32,560 bases of DNA. Origin: an uncultured bacterium (GTDB taxonomy: Bacteria > Patescibacteriota > Minisyncoccia > Phycocordibacterales > PALSA-1337). The translations under genes and the position numbers were made by a program. Shown piece by piece: positions 1 through 9,949 of this stretch. The stretch is from assembly GCA_903837075.1 (NCBI GenBank), contig CAILTI010000006.1, forward strand, positions 1-32,560, given 5' to 3'. The notes beneath the pieces were generated by a model. It did not search any database. It saw nothing but the letters and a program-made list of their open reading frames with translations, and was not told the origin of the DNA. Position 1 is the stretch's first letter, and each line of letters begins with the position of its first letter.

Positions 1-1197
1 GGTTCATTTATCCCTTTCTATAATGATTCATTAAGTCAATTTACTGTTTACAGTTGGGGAATCATTGCGGCGGGCGCAACCTTCACCATATCATCTATCA
101 CAGCATTATATGGAATTACATTTTCCGCTCTACAACGATTTGATATTGCTTCAAAAATAGGAATGGTGATACTAACTATTCAACAGATCTCGATCCTCAT
201 ATTTGTGTTATTTGGTTATTCAGTCAATGCGATCTTCAGTATTCAACTTATAGTTTCCATTATCTCATTCCTTATTCAGAGACACCTGGCACACAAGATA
301 TTACCAGAATTACCTAGAAATCTTTCCTGGAACAGGACTGAGGCTATCAAATGCTATAGATTTGGTCTCATCACATTCATTAATAATATTTCAACATCCT
401 CGCTTACATATCTAGATCGTTTAATCATGCCATTCTTTCTCGGCCCATCAAACCTGACCTACTATAGCCTTCCCGGGAACGTCACTGCCAAGATTCCCAA
501 TCTCTCAAATAGCCTTTCAGTTATACTCTTCCCCATGGCTTCAGGGCTTCAGAGTATTGGTGACATCGAAAAGATCAGAACTCTATACATACGCTCATTC
601 AGACTGATCACTGTTGTTTCAGCTGCTATGACCGTCACTGCGATAACTTATGCGCACCAAATACTACAATACTGGATATCTCCTGACTTTGCAGAAAAAG
701 GAACCACGGTACTCATCATCCTTGCAGTTACAAATTTCATCCTTGCTCTTTCGGGGCCACTATCAAACTTCCTTCTAGGACTTGGGAAGCTCAAGTTTCT
801 TACCACACTGTCTATAACCATGGCCGTGACTAATACGATACTGCTCGTAATCCTACTCCCCATCTCGGGTATCAATGGTGCAGCATGGGCATACCTTCTT
901 TCATTATTCCCCGTTGCCTATATGTTCTACTTTACCGAGAAACATTACCTCGGTCTATCCAAAAGAAAACAATACTATAAAAAAATTGTCTTCGGAAACC
1001 TGTTGGTCGGATTGATCGTTTATACAATTTCGACACTATTCCTAGTAAATCTTGCAACAAGTCTACTGCTCGTCTTGATTATAGGAGGTGTAACAGGAAT
1101 ACTTTATCTATCTCTCTATTGGCTATTCAATTTCTTTGAACCAGAAGATATCGATTCAATAAAATTATTTGCTAGGAGAATGTTCGGAAAGATATAA
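1..1197 (+). CDS. Polysaccharide flippase / Wzx-like membrane protein, 5' truncated by window edge
   Basis: Frame 1 is open from base 1 (GSFIPFYNDSLSQF...) into the listed ORF at 163; many hydrophobic TM segments with MATE/Wzx-like character (LDRLIMPFFLGPSNLTYYSLPGNVTAKIPNLSNSLSVILFPMAS). Confidence 0.8.
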   Translation, partial: GSFIPFYNDSLSQFTVYSWGIIAAGATFTISSITALYGITFSALQRFDIASKIGMVILTIQQISILIFVLFGYSVNAIFSIQLIVSIISFLIQRHLAHKILPELPRNLSWNRTEAIKCYRFGLITFINNISTSSLTYLDRLIMPFFLGPSNLTYYSLPGNVTAKIPNLSNSLSVILFPMASGLQSIGDIEKIRTLYIRSFRLITVVSAAMTVTAITYAHQILQYWISPDFAEKGTTVLIILAVTNFILALSGPLSNFLLGLGKLKFLTTLSITMAVTNTILLVILLPISGINGAAWAYLLSLFPVAYMFYFTEKHYLGLSKRKQYYKKIVFGNLLVGLIVYTISTLFLVNLATSLLLVLIIGGVTGILYLSLYWLFNFFEPEDIDSIKLFARRMFGKI

Positions 1198-1212
1198 TAG
1201 CATTTCAATACT

Positions 1213-1989
1213 ATGTCCTATCACGAATCAACACTGACCAAGCTAAATAAATTGATCAACAATCCGAGAACCTATATCGGAAAGATATTACCTTTTACTT
1301 TGAGTAAAATTGAGCCGTACAAGAGAGACATACTTGAATCTTTTGGTAACGATAGACTTTCCAAGCCATATCCAGGGCACGAGAAACTGATGCAATACAT
1401 AACTAATACCGATGGTTTTTTCGTGGAATGCGGTGGGAACGATGGCCATTTCCAGGATCCAACTTACTATCTCGAGAAGTTTCGGGACTGGAAAGGTGTG
1501 ATAGTCGAACCGTTACCGATCGGAAACCTCTGCAAGAGAAACAGGAAAAAATCAACGATATACAAGGTAGCCCTTATTTCGAAAGGTGACAAGAGGGAGA
1601 CGGTAGACTTTATAGATATCAACGCCATGTCATTCATCGAAGGCAGTATTGAGAACGAAGAGGAGTGGATTGCGGCTGGAAAGAATTCTCAGAAGATCGA
1701 ACAGCGAAAGATATCTGTATCCGCAACAACTATTCAGCAAATCATCGATGACTACAATCACGGAAATCAAGTTCATAAACAGATCGACCTATTTATTGTT
1801 GATGTTGAGGGCTCTGAACTCGAAGTATTGAAAGGTCTCGATTTCGAAATAAACTCTCCATTGAATATTCTAGTGGAAGCACACACTGACAAGAGACTTT
1901 CTGATATCCGGGAATTCTTATCAAGGGAAGACTATGAACTTATTACGCACATCGGTGACAATGACTACCTCTTTAAAAAGGATCGATAA
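1213..1989 (+). CDS. FkbM family methyltransferase
   Basis: FFVECGGNDGHFQDPTYYLEKFRDWKGVIVEPLP ... IDLFIVDVEGSELEVLKGLDF, typical FkbM motifs. Confidence 0.88.
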   Translation: MSYHESTLTKLNKLINNPRTYIGKILPFTLSKIEPYKRDILESFGNDRLSKPYPGHEKLMQYITNTDGFFVECGGNDGHFQDPTYYLEKFRDWKGVIVEPLPIGNLCKRNRKKSTIYKVALISKGDKRETVDFIDINAMSFIEGSIENEEEWIAAGKNSQKIEQRKISVSATTIQQIIDDYNHGNQVHKQIDLFIVDVEGSELEVLKGLDFEINSPLNILVEAHTDKRLSDIREFLSREDYELITHIGDNDYLFKKDR

Positions 1990-2000
1990 CATGAAAATCA

Positions 2001-2849
2001 ATGACCGTAATACCTATCAGACAATTAAAAAAGATCATCAAGCCATTATATTATGCTGGATTGAGAACCAAGTTGGTCCTACGAAGAAAGACGCACAAAT
2101 ATATTCGTACTTTTGTACCCGCAAGGAGAGATACTTCCTACTCATTCGCAATTCTGTGTATCAAAAAGACAGAATATGCAAAAATGGCTATAACCAATAT
2201 CAATTCTCTCCACGTCCTAAATCCAACCCACGCCTTCATATTGTATTGCGACACGATATCCGCTGAGTATATAAACTCAAGAAAGAAAGAGATAGATTAC
2301 CCAGATAAAGTATCCATCCTCGACAAGTTTGGAATAGCCACCAAAGCATGGCAATACTACAAGATCGAAGTTCATATAGAAGCCTCTAGAGAAGGATATA
2401 TTGATACCGACGCCGATGGTCTTTGGCATAGCGACCCCATACTCGACCGTAGCAAGATCACCATGCTAGCTCACGCTCACAACTTTGCTGATAAACCGAA
2501 TGAAGTCAGTACAATTACCCACCTATTCCCCGATCGAATAGACTATCTCAAGTTCCGACACTGCGTCGCTGCATTTGTCTCTATGCCATCAAAATTCATG
2601 ACAGCGAAATTAGCCAGTGATATGCGTGAGATAAATAACAAGATATTCATGAGCCCTCTCGATTTCCTTCCCAACGACAAAGAACGTGGTGAAGCAAAAA
2701 GGTTGTCTGAGGAATTTGCCGTCAATCTGGCTATTCAAGGCAATTATCCACAAAAAGATCTCGTCGTACTAAAAGCAGAAGACGGTTGGGGTAACAAGAA
2801 TATTTTGCAATCTCTTTATTATGGAGCTGGAAATAGAGTCAATGAATAA
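2001..2849 (+). CDS. Putative glycosyltransferase-like protein (GT-A-like, DxD present), otherwise hypothetical
   Basis: Intact 282-aa ORF in the glycan cluster; AREGYIDTDADGLW resembles a DxD nucleotide-sugar site. Confidence 0.55.
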   Translation: MTVIPIRQLKKIIKPLYYAGLRTKLVLRRKTHKYIRTFVPARRDTSYSFAILCIKKTEYAKMAITNINSLHVLNPTHAFILYCDTISAEYINSRKKEIDYPDKVSILDKFGIATKAWQYYKIEVHIEASREGYIDTDADGLWHSDPILDRSKITMLAHAHNFADKPNEVSTITHLFPDRIDYLKFRHCVAAFVSMPSKFMTAKLASDMREINNKIFMSPLDFLPNDKERGEAKRLSEEFAVNLAIQGNYPQKDLVVLKAEDGWGNKNILQSLYYGAGNRVNE

Positions 2850-2863
2850 TATATATTTATATC

Positions 2864-3733
2864 ATGATATTCAGAATCAAAAGTAAAATATACCGGGAAA
2901 TAGCTCGTCTATTTAAATACAGGCCCGCAAGCTATCCATATATAAGTGGTGATGGCTTTCGTTCAGTGGCCGATCACATTTACGACGAAACAGGAAAATG
3001 TAAACCCAGACATATTCGGAATGACGACATAGTATTTCTCAAGTCTGATCTAGTAAAAGAATGGTTTGCAAATATTCATCCGAAAATTGATGCAAAATAT
3101 AAACTTATCACTCATAACAGTGATTCTTCTGTGGGTGAAAACGAGGCTAGATTCATCGATGACAAGATCATTCGTTGGTTTGCACAAAATAACACATTCA
3201 AACATGACAAAATTTCACCGATTCCGATCGGATTGGAAAATATTTCACTCTATATGAGTGGGTGGGTTTTTTACAAGATGGTTCCACAACTAAAGAAAGA
3301 GGAGTTCGAGAAAAAGCAAAAAATTTTATTTGGGTTCAATACCAACACGAATGTAGCAGAACGAACTCTTGCACTACTCTCTCTGAGAGCCTGCCCCGTC
3401 GCCGAGGAAATACCCGCACGATTGAATGCTCGTGACTATTTCCAATTGTTGAATCAGTACGCTTTTATTGCTTCACCAGAAGGTAATGGTGCGGACTGCC
3501 ATCGTACATGGGAGGCTGTCATTCTCGACATTATTCCAGTAACGAGCAACTCATCAAGTAACCAGATATTGACTGAGAGCAAATTTCCGATCTTACTTAT
3601 AAATGATTGGACGGAACTTAGATGCATGACGGAAATTGGACTGCGAGAAATATCTAACAGGTATGAATTTCCATCAAATTCTGATATAACTATGCTCAAT
3701 TATTGGGTAAACATAATTCGTAACAGTAAATAA
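2864..3733 (+). CDS. Exostosin-like (GT47-type) glycosyltransferase
   Basis: C-terminal FIASPEGNGADCHRTWEAVILDIIPVTSNSSSNQIL resembles the exostosin-family C-terminal motif. Confidence 0.55.
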   Translation: MIFRIKSKIYREIARLFKYRPASYPYISGDGFRSVADHIYDETGKCKPRHIRNDDIVFLKSDLVKEWFANIHPKIDAKYKLITHNSDSSVGENEARFIDDKIIRWFAQNNTFKHDKISPIPIGLENISLYMSGWVFYKMVPQLKKEEFEKKQKILFGFNTNTNVAERTLALLSLRACPVAEEIPARLNARDYFQLLNQYAFIASPEGNGADCHRTWEAVILDIIPVTSNSSSNQILTESKFPILLINDWTELRCMTEIGLREISNRYEFPSNSDITMLNYWVNIIRNSK

Positions 3734-3821
3734 CTTTTTATATGAATCACCTACTAGATACTGGAAATCAGCGGCAGACATATTTTTCTTCATCCCTTAT
3801 TAAATATAACAGAAATCCATC

Positions 3822-4475
3822 ATGTTAAATGCAAATCTTCTGAAACAAAACTTTTGGGCATTGACGCATTTCCAACAAATTCTTTACGTTCTATTTATAC
3901 GACCCTTTCAAAAAAAAGATGTCCGCATATTTTTTGATGCTGTTCTATCATTGCCAGGCCAAATGTATAAGGCCGAACGCAAAGCTCTATATGCCACAGT
4001 CCGTGAGGTAAAACCTGATTATTGTTTTGAAATTGGGACTTATACAGGTGGTGGCAGTACATTTTTTATTTCCAAGGCCCTCATGGATAACGATGCGGGT
4101 AGACTATTTACGATAGAAAACTCTGAAAGATTGTACAACAAGGCAATAAATTTTTACGAGAGATCTTTAAAGACCCAATACCCCTTCATAAAATTCATCT
4201 TGAGTTCGAGTCCGACAGTATTCGAACAATATCTAAAGGAAAATAGATCAAACATGATATTTCTCGATGGCGCAGAGGATGGCAAACAAACACTCGAACA
4301 GTATAATTTTTTTAAACCGTATTTTAAAAAAGGAACCATTCTAGCGTTACATGATTGGAATACAGAAAAAACGATAAAGGTAAAACCTGTTATTACAAGA
4401 AATAATCACTGGATTAAACTTACCGAGCTGCAGCAGCCAGAAAGCATTGGCTTCGCTATATTTAAATATGAATAA
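3822..4475 (+). CDS. Class I SAM-dependent methyltransferase (Methyltransf_24 / CmcI-like)
   Basis: PDYCFEIGTYTGGGSTFFISKAL ... NMIFLDGAEDGKQTLEQYNFFKPYFKKGTILALHDW. Confidence 0.75.
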   Translation: MLNANLLKQNFWALTHFQQILYVLFIRPFQKKDVRIFFDAVLSLPGQMYKAERKALYATVREVKPDYCFEIGTYTGGGSTFFISKALMDNDAGRLFTIENSERLYNKAINFYERSLKTQYPFIKFILSSSPTVFEQYLKENRSNMIFLDGAEDGKQTLEQYNFFKPYFKKGTILALHDWNTEKTIKVKPVITRNNHWIKLTELQQPESIGFAIFKYE

Positions 4476-5274
4476 TAAACTAAAAAAATTTAGCTTGATA
4501 TTGTCAGAACCTAAAAAGCTTGGGGGATTTCTTATTGAAAAATATGGAAAAAATCTGTCGTCGTTTTTCAGAAATAAATCATTCTATCTTCAGGGACAGA
4601 TGGATATACATCCGGCCTCAATCTGGAATAAAATTGATTTTATAAATGAAACTGGCGGTTTTTATCCCCGAAATGACTCGACCCACAGAGAAATTATCGA
4701 CCTCGAACCGTGGGATAATACGAGACGCGATATGATAATCTTGTTAATTAGGACCTTGTTAGAAAATGATATTCCTGGAGATTTTGTGGAAGTGGGTGTT
4801 TATAGAGGTTATACAGCAAAACTAATACATAAATACGTACCAGAAAGGAAACTTTATCTGTTTGATACTTTTTCTGGCTTCAATAAGCGCGGAATCGACA
4901 CCGAAAAAATCAAAACTGGCAATAATATTAGTTCCATGCAGTTTACCGACACGAGCGTGGATATAGTGACAAATTACATAGAACCAAACAATAACGTATT
5001 TTTTTTCCCAGGCTATTTCCCTGAAAATATGCCGGCCAATTTCGAAAGAATGAAATTCGCTCTCGTTCATCTCGATGCAGATTTATACGATCCGATCATC
5101 AATAGCCTAAGAGTATTTTATGAAAATATGTCCACAGGTGGCATCATTATCATTCACGATTACAACGCGTGGATAGGTGCACGTACGGCCGTCGACGAAT
5201 TCTTTATGAATAAGCCTGAGAAGCCCGTACCTATGCCCGACAAGAGTGGTTCGGCCATAATTATAAAACAATGA
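4468..5274 (+). CDS. TylF/MycF-family (macrocin O-methyltransferase-like) methyltransferase
   Basis: GDFVEVGVYRGYTAKLIHKYVPERKLYLFDTFSGF ... FALVHLDADLYDPIINSLRVFYENMSTGGIIIIHDYNAW. Start chosen at the internal Met (MNNKLKK), an 8-bp overlap with the upstream gene. Confidence 0.85.
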   Translation: MNNKLKKFSLILSEPKKLGGFLIEKYGKNLSSFFRNKSFYLQGQMDIHPASIWNKIDFINETGGFYPRNDSTHREIIDLEPWDNTRRDMIILLIRTLLENDIPGDFVEVGVYRGYTAKLIHKYVPERKLYLFDTFSGFNKRGIDTEKIKTGNNISSMQFTDTSVDIVTNYIEPNNNVFFFPGYFPENMPANFERMKFALVHLDADLYDPIINSLRVFYENMSTGGIIIIHDYNAWIGARTAVDEFFMNKPEKPVPMPDKSGSAIIIKQ

Positions 5275-7262
5275 ACAGAATTGGAATATCAATAATTATC
5301 CCCTGCTTTAACTGTGCCAATACTTTGGAACAAGCCTTTGATTCGTGTTTTTCTCAATGCACACCAGGATCAATCGAAGTGGTGATGGTCGATGACTTCT
5401 CAACTGATGAGACACGTGATGTCATGCGGAGACTAGCAACAGGAAGAAACAACGTAAAATTATTTTATCACAAACAAAACATGGGCGGAGGAGCAACGAG
5501 AAACACTGCAGTTAGGAATGCTTCGAGTGATGTTATTTTTTGTCTAGATAGTGACGATATCCTGCCAAATGGATCAATAGGTAAAATGTACACTCTCCTC
5601 AAGGAAAAGAACGCCGACGGTGTTGGTATCCATCGCTCAATCAAATTCAATGGTAACAACACTAACAACATAAGCCACGTAAATGTATTCGGATATTTAG
5701 GAATGAAAATACCATTCGAAAGTCTGATGGAGAGACCTAGTGGACCATTCTGTCCGCTTTATTCAACATTCATGTTTACCAAGGAGGCCTTTGAAATAGC
5801 TGGGGGTTATCCGGAGAACCATGGATTTGATACGCAATCATTTGCCTGGAAATTTCTAGCTAACGGACTGACCGCCTATACGTGTAAAGATGCTGAGTAT
5901 CTACATCGAATTCATTATAATAAATCATATTATGTTCGTGAATACGAAGATGGCAAGATCAATCATAACTGGTTCAAAATTTTTGAAGAATTTTTGTATT
6001 TGTTCAATGATGAAACTCAGAGAGAAATATTATCACTCAACCTCAATGACCCGAATGAGTCTATCTTCAATAAGATAAATGCTAAAGCAAATATATTCAA
6101 GGACAACTATGCGACATTACTGAAGCATGATTCTGAACTAAAATATGAGAAATACCTGACTGACAAAATAGACATACCAGCTGGAGATATGTACTGGTTA
6201 GCTGTCAGGAAATATGATCAAAAGAAGTACGCTGAAGCATTTGCACTTTTTGAGACGATGATCGGTAGTGGCCTGAATAACGGTTATGCCCACCTATATC
6301 TAAAAAATGCTTCAAGTATGCTCGGTAAACCATCATTGCTTATAGACGAAAACGTCATAGAGAAAAATTTTGCATTCAGGAAGCAGGGATCGCAGGTGAA
6401 CATTTTTACGAGAATATATAGAAAAACACGAAAAGAAATCAAGGGTAGGCTAAATAAAATAAATATTATCAGTAAATACTATTACCGATTTGTCGGTATT
6501 CGAAATAACATTTATCAATATTTTACCGAGAAATCTGAGTATTTGCGATATCGTGAGGATATTGAGGAAATAATAAGAAGAAAGGAAATTGTCATTCAAC
6601 TAGATTGGGGTGGGCTAGGTGATGTGCTCGCATATACCCTATTACCTCGGACACTTGGTAAAAAATATGGCATCAATTTCTATTTGAGCGAACGTAGTCG
6701 ACACATCTTTAGAAATTCTGACATCCTCAAACTATGCTTTGAGATGAACCCCTACTTCAGGGGGTTCAAAAATCAAGTGGGATTTAAATACAAAACATTC
6801 TCTCGAGAAAAGCCTGCATCCGAATTGTTGTTAGACATCCACGGAAAAAACATAATGCAAAATCTCAATGATCAATTTGACATTGGGGGACCAGCCATCC
6901 CGCAAATATATTATACGCCGCACCTCATACCGGAATATCGAGATACAATTTTGATCGACGTGAATTTCATAAGCGGACATAAGCTTGGGTGGGTATATGA
7001 TATCAAACAGATTGAAAATTATGTCAAACATATTTCATGTGACAAATATAGGGTAGAATACATTGACCCTGTAAAACAGGACATTTTCAGGTACGCGGAC
7101 ATGATTCATTCCTCTCATAAATTCGTGACGGTACTATCTGGCGGAGCTGCATTGGCTGCAGCATTGCACACTAAAGCAATCGTATTTCTGCCAAAAAATG
7201 TCCGCGGTGGCAGTGTCTATAATTTTACATTCGAGAATTCATCTGTCACATACATACCATGA
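5271..7262 (+). CDS. Two-domain glycosyltransferase: N-terminal GT2, C-terminal GT9/heptosyltransferase-like
   Basis: N-term ISIIIPCFNCANTLEQAFDSCFSQ...VVMVDDFSTDETRDVM...CLDSDDILP (GT2); C-term EIVIQLDWGGLGDVLAYTLLPRTLGKKYG ... LSGGAALAAALHTKAIVFLP (GT9-like). 4-bp overlaps with both neighbours. Confidence 0.8.
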   Translation: MNRIGISIIIPCFNCANTLEQAFDSCFSQCTPGSIEVVMVDDFSTDETRDVMRRLATGRNNVKLFYHKQNMGGGATRNTAVRNASSDVIFCLDSDDILPNGSIGKMYTLLKEKNADGVGIHRSIKFNGNNTNNISHVNVFGYLGMKIPFESLMERPSGPFCPLYSTFMFTKEAFEIAGGYPENHGFDTQSFAWKFLANGLTAYTCKDAEYLHRIHYNKSYYVREYEDGKINHNWFKIFEEFLYLFNDETQREILSLNLNDPNESIFNKINAKANIFKDNYATLLKHDSELKYEKYLTDKIDIPAGDMYWLAVRKYDQKKYAEAFALFETMIGSGLNNGYAHLYLKNASSMLGKPSLLIDENVIEKNFAFRKQGSQVNIFTRIYRKTRKEIKGRLNKINIISKYYYRFVGIRNNIYQYFTEKSEYLRYREDIEEIIRRKEIVIQLDWGGLGDVLAYTLLPRTLGKKYGINFYLSERSRHIFRNSDILKLCFEMNPYFRGFKNQVGFKYKTFSREKPASELLLDIHGKNIMQNLNDQFDIGGPAIPQIYYTPHLIPEYRDTILIDVNFISGHKLGWVYDIKQIENYVKHISCDKYRVEYIDPVKQDIFRYADMIHSSHKFVTVLSGGAALAAALHTKAIVFLPKNVRGGSVYNFTFENSSVTYIP

Positions 7263-8140
7263 GTATACTTTTTGAAATCAAATCCAGAATACATGATCCA
7301 TCTAAGCTAATATTCCTTTTTGTTCTATACATAGAAAAAGCTCTAAAAATACATTTTAATGCTAACAAAACTGATTCCGTCGAGGAAATCGACGTTGTGA
7401 TTCCAACAATCAATAAGGACTTTGCCCTTCTAGAAATTTTTATCTCATCTATAAAAAACAATATTTTAAACCCCATTCATAATATTTATATCATCTCAGA
7501 AACAAATCGTGAATTATCAGCATTTTGTAAAAATCATAATTTGATATTTGTAGACGAAAATACAATTCTCGGATATGGTAAAACTTCCATCAATTATGTA
7601 ACTGATGGAAAGAACAGAAACGGCTGGCTTTTTCAACAATTACTCAAACTTGGAGCAGATAAATTAGTGAGTACAGATAGCTATGCAGTTATTGACTCTG
7701 ATACCATTCTTCTCAATAATCACAATTTCCTACAAGGAGGAAAATATGTTTTTTTTGAAAGTAACGAATGGCATCAGAAGTATTTTGACACCATGCGAAA
7801 ACTGCTCGGCTTTAGAGCTAAGAGCAAACTTTCCTTCGTGGCCCATATGATGATATTCGATAGAGCAATTCTAAATGAAATGAAAAGTGCTATCGAGTCA
7901 ATACATCACAAAAAGTGGGATCAGGCCATCATATCCTTGATCGACCAAACCGAGCTTTCATATTTTTCTGAATACGAGACCTATGGTAACTACGTGCTAA
8001 AATACCATGCCGACAAAATCATTACCAAACCATTTTATAATAAATCTCTCACTACAAAAGATATAGAGCCGTTAAATGAACTAAAAGAAATCTATTCGGA
8101 AAAATTCAATTCCGTATCATTCCATAACTGGATAAAATAA
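7259..8140 (+). CDS. DUF6492-like glycosyltransferase-related protein
   Basis: IDVVIPTINKDFALLEIFISSIKNN ... GWLFQQLLKLGADKL...SYAVIDSDTILLNNHNF pattern. Confidence 0.6.
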   Translation: MSILFEIKSRIHDPSKLIFLFVLYIEKALKIHFNANKTDSVEEIDVVIPTINKDFALLEIFISSIKNNILNPIHNIYIISETNRELSAFCKNHNLIFVDENTILGYGKTSINYVTDGKNRNGWLFQQLLKLGADKLVSTDSYAVIDSDTILLNNHNFLQGGKYVFFESNEWHQKYFDTMRKLLGFRAKSKLSFVAHMMIFDRAILNEMKSAIESIHHKKWDQAIISLIDQTELSYFSEYETYGNYVLKYHADKIITKPFYNKSLTTKDIEPLNELKEIYSEKFNSVSFHNWIK

Positions 8141-8167
8141 CCAACGACAATTTTAGAATCAAATTTT

Positions 8168-9097
8168 ATGATCATCATTCAACTTAAAGGCGGGCTCGGT
8201 AATCAACTATTCCAGTACGCATGCGGACGAGCATTGATGCTACGTCAAAAAGCAATTGGTCATGATTCGCAACAACTCGGTCTCGATATTACAGGCTACA
8301 ACAGAGACAACGGTGCGGACACGCCACGTAAATATTCTTTGAACTTCTTCAATATTCATGCAGATTTGGCCACACCTCTACAAATACAAAGATTGAAATA
8401 TCCCTACGGCATTATTTCAAAAGTGCTTCGATTCATCTGGATCAAAGTATTGCGCCAAGGCAATCCACCCTTTAGAAAATATATATTTTACACTGAGAGA
8501 AACGTGTACCTTGACGGATTCTTCCAAACAGAAAAATATTTCATCGACTTCGAAACAGAGATTCGTCGAGATTTAACTCTTAGAAATCCTCTAAATGCTC
8601 AGGCTCGCAATATTTCCGATACGATCAGAAATACACCGAGATCGATCTCCCTCCACGTTCGCCGCGGCGATTATGTGAGCGATACCAAGACCAATGAACA
8701 CCACGGCACATGCGGCGCAGAATACTATACTGACGCACTCGAATACTTGACGAGCAGGATAGATTCTAGCCTTTCTCTGAACGACCTGTCCCCTGGTCAT
8801 CAGGATAGCTCGCTTGTCCACATCTTCGTTTTTTCCGACGATATCGAATGGGTCAAGACGAATATGCCACTCAAATATCCAGCTACTTATGTCTCATCAC
8901 CAGAGATTCCCGACTACGAGGAGCTCATCCTCATGTCAGAATGCAAGCATAATATCATCGCTAACTCATCATTCAGCTGGTGGGGTGCATGGCTGAATGA
9001 AAATCCGAGCAAAATTGTGATAGCACCCAAAAGATGGATAAAGGGCAATGACATTGATTACAAGGACATCTGCCCAACATCGTGGATCCGCATTTAG
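8168..9097 (+). CDS. Alpha-1,2-fucosyltransferase (GT11)
   Basis: MIIIQLKGGLGNQLFQYACGRAL, SISLHVRRGDYVSD, NIIANSSFSWWGAWLNENPSKIVIAPKRW are characteristic GT11 motifs. Confidence 0.92.
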   Translation: MIIIQLKGGLGNQLFQYACGRALMLRQKAIGHDSQQLGLDITGYNRDNGADTPRKYSLNFFNIHADLATPLQIQRLKYPYGIISKVLRFIWIKVLRQGNPPFRKYIFYTERNVYLDGFFQTEKYFIDFETEIRRDLTLRNPLNAQARNISDTIRNTPRSISLHVRRGDYVSDTKTNEHHGTCGAEYYTDALEYLTSRIDSSLSLNDLSPGHQDSSLVHIFVFSDDIEWVKTNMPLKYPATYVSSPEIPDYEELILMSECKHNIIANSSFSWWGAWLNENPSKIVIAPKRWIKGNDIDYKDICPTSWIRI

Positions 9098-9171
9098 GAT
9101 ATATTTTGGAACATTCCTGGTCTAAGCTGATGCGCGGATTTGATTTACTGACCAATAAGACCTAAAATGGG

Positions 9172-9945
9172 TTGATGAGCAAAGAACCCAAAGTATCAGT
9201 CATCATGCCCGCATTCAATCGCGAGAATTTCATCGCTGAGAGTATTCAGAGTGTACTGTCACAGTCATTCACTGATTATGAACTCATCATCATCGATGAT
9301 GGTTCGACAGATAGGACCATGGAGATTGCTTCAAAATTCCTCAAAGATCCACGCATCCGTATTGTCAAAAATGAGACAAATCTGGGTATTCCGCAGACCA
9401 GGAACCGGGCACTGAAACTAGCGAAGGGGCAATACATCGCCCCTCTCGACTCCGACGATGTCTGGCTCGACCATGACAAGCTAGAGAAGCAGGCCCTGTT
9501 CCTCGACGAGAATCCCGACTACGCCATACTAGGTGGCGGTATCATGCACATAGATACAGAATCCAAACCATTGAAGAAAGTGCTCTTCCCTATCTATGAT
9601 TCGGTGATCAGAAATATCATCCTACAGTTCAACCCATTCGCCCAATCAACATTGCTCTACAGGAAATCAGCAGCACTGGAATGTGGCGGGTACTCGATAG
9701 AATACAAGATCTGTGATGACTATGATCTGTGGCTAAAGATCGGACTGAAACACAAATTCACCAATATTCCTCAAGTCCTCTCCGGTTACAGGATCCACGG
9801 CGAGAACATTACAAAGAGAAAGAGGCTGACAGTTGCTCGAGAGATACTAGAAATCGTCCGTAAAAATAGTGGCAACTATCCTCGCTCCATGATCGGCAAA
9901 ACAAAGTCCTATCTCAGGATCCTGCTTTCATATGTGAGGACTTAA
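9172..9945 (+). CDS. Glycosyltransferase family 2
   Basis: KVSVIMPAFNRENFIAESIQSVLSQSFTDYELIIIDDGSTDRTMEIA ... IAPLDSDDVWLDHDKLEKQ. Confidence 0.92.
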   Translation: MMSKEPKVSVIMPAFNRENFIAESIQSVLSQSFTDYELIIIDDGSTDRTMEIASKFLKDPRIRIVKNETNLGIPQTRNRALKLAKGQYIAPLDSDDVWLDHDKLEKQALFLDENPDYAILGGGIMHIDTESKPLKKVLFPIYDSVIRNIILQFNPFAQSTLLYRKSAALECGGYSIEYKICDDYDLWLKIGLKHKFTNIPQVLSGYRIHGENITKRKRLTVAREILEIVRKNSGNYPRSMIGKTKSYLRILLSYVRT

Positions 9946-9949
9946 AATA

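Noticed and set aside
1934-2266. ORF 1934-2266 (+)
   Set aside because: Overlaps the end of the FkbM gene and the start of the next gene in a different frame; the 2001-2849 ORF is the better supported gene.
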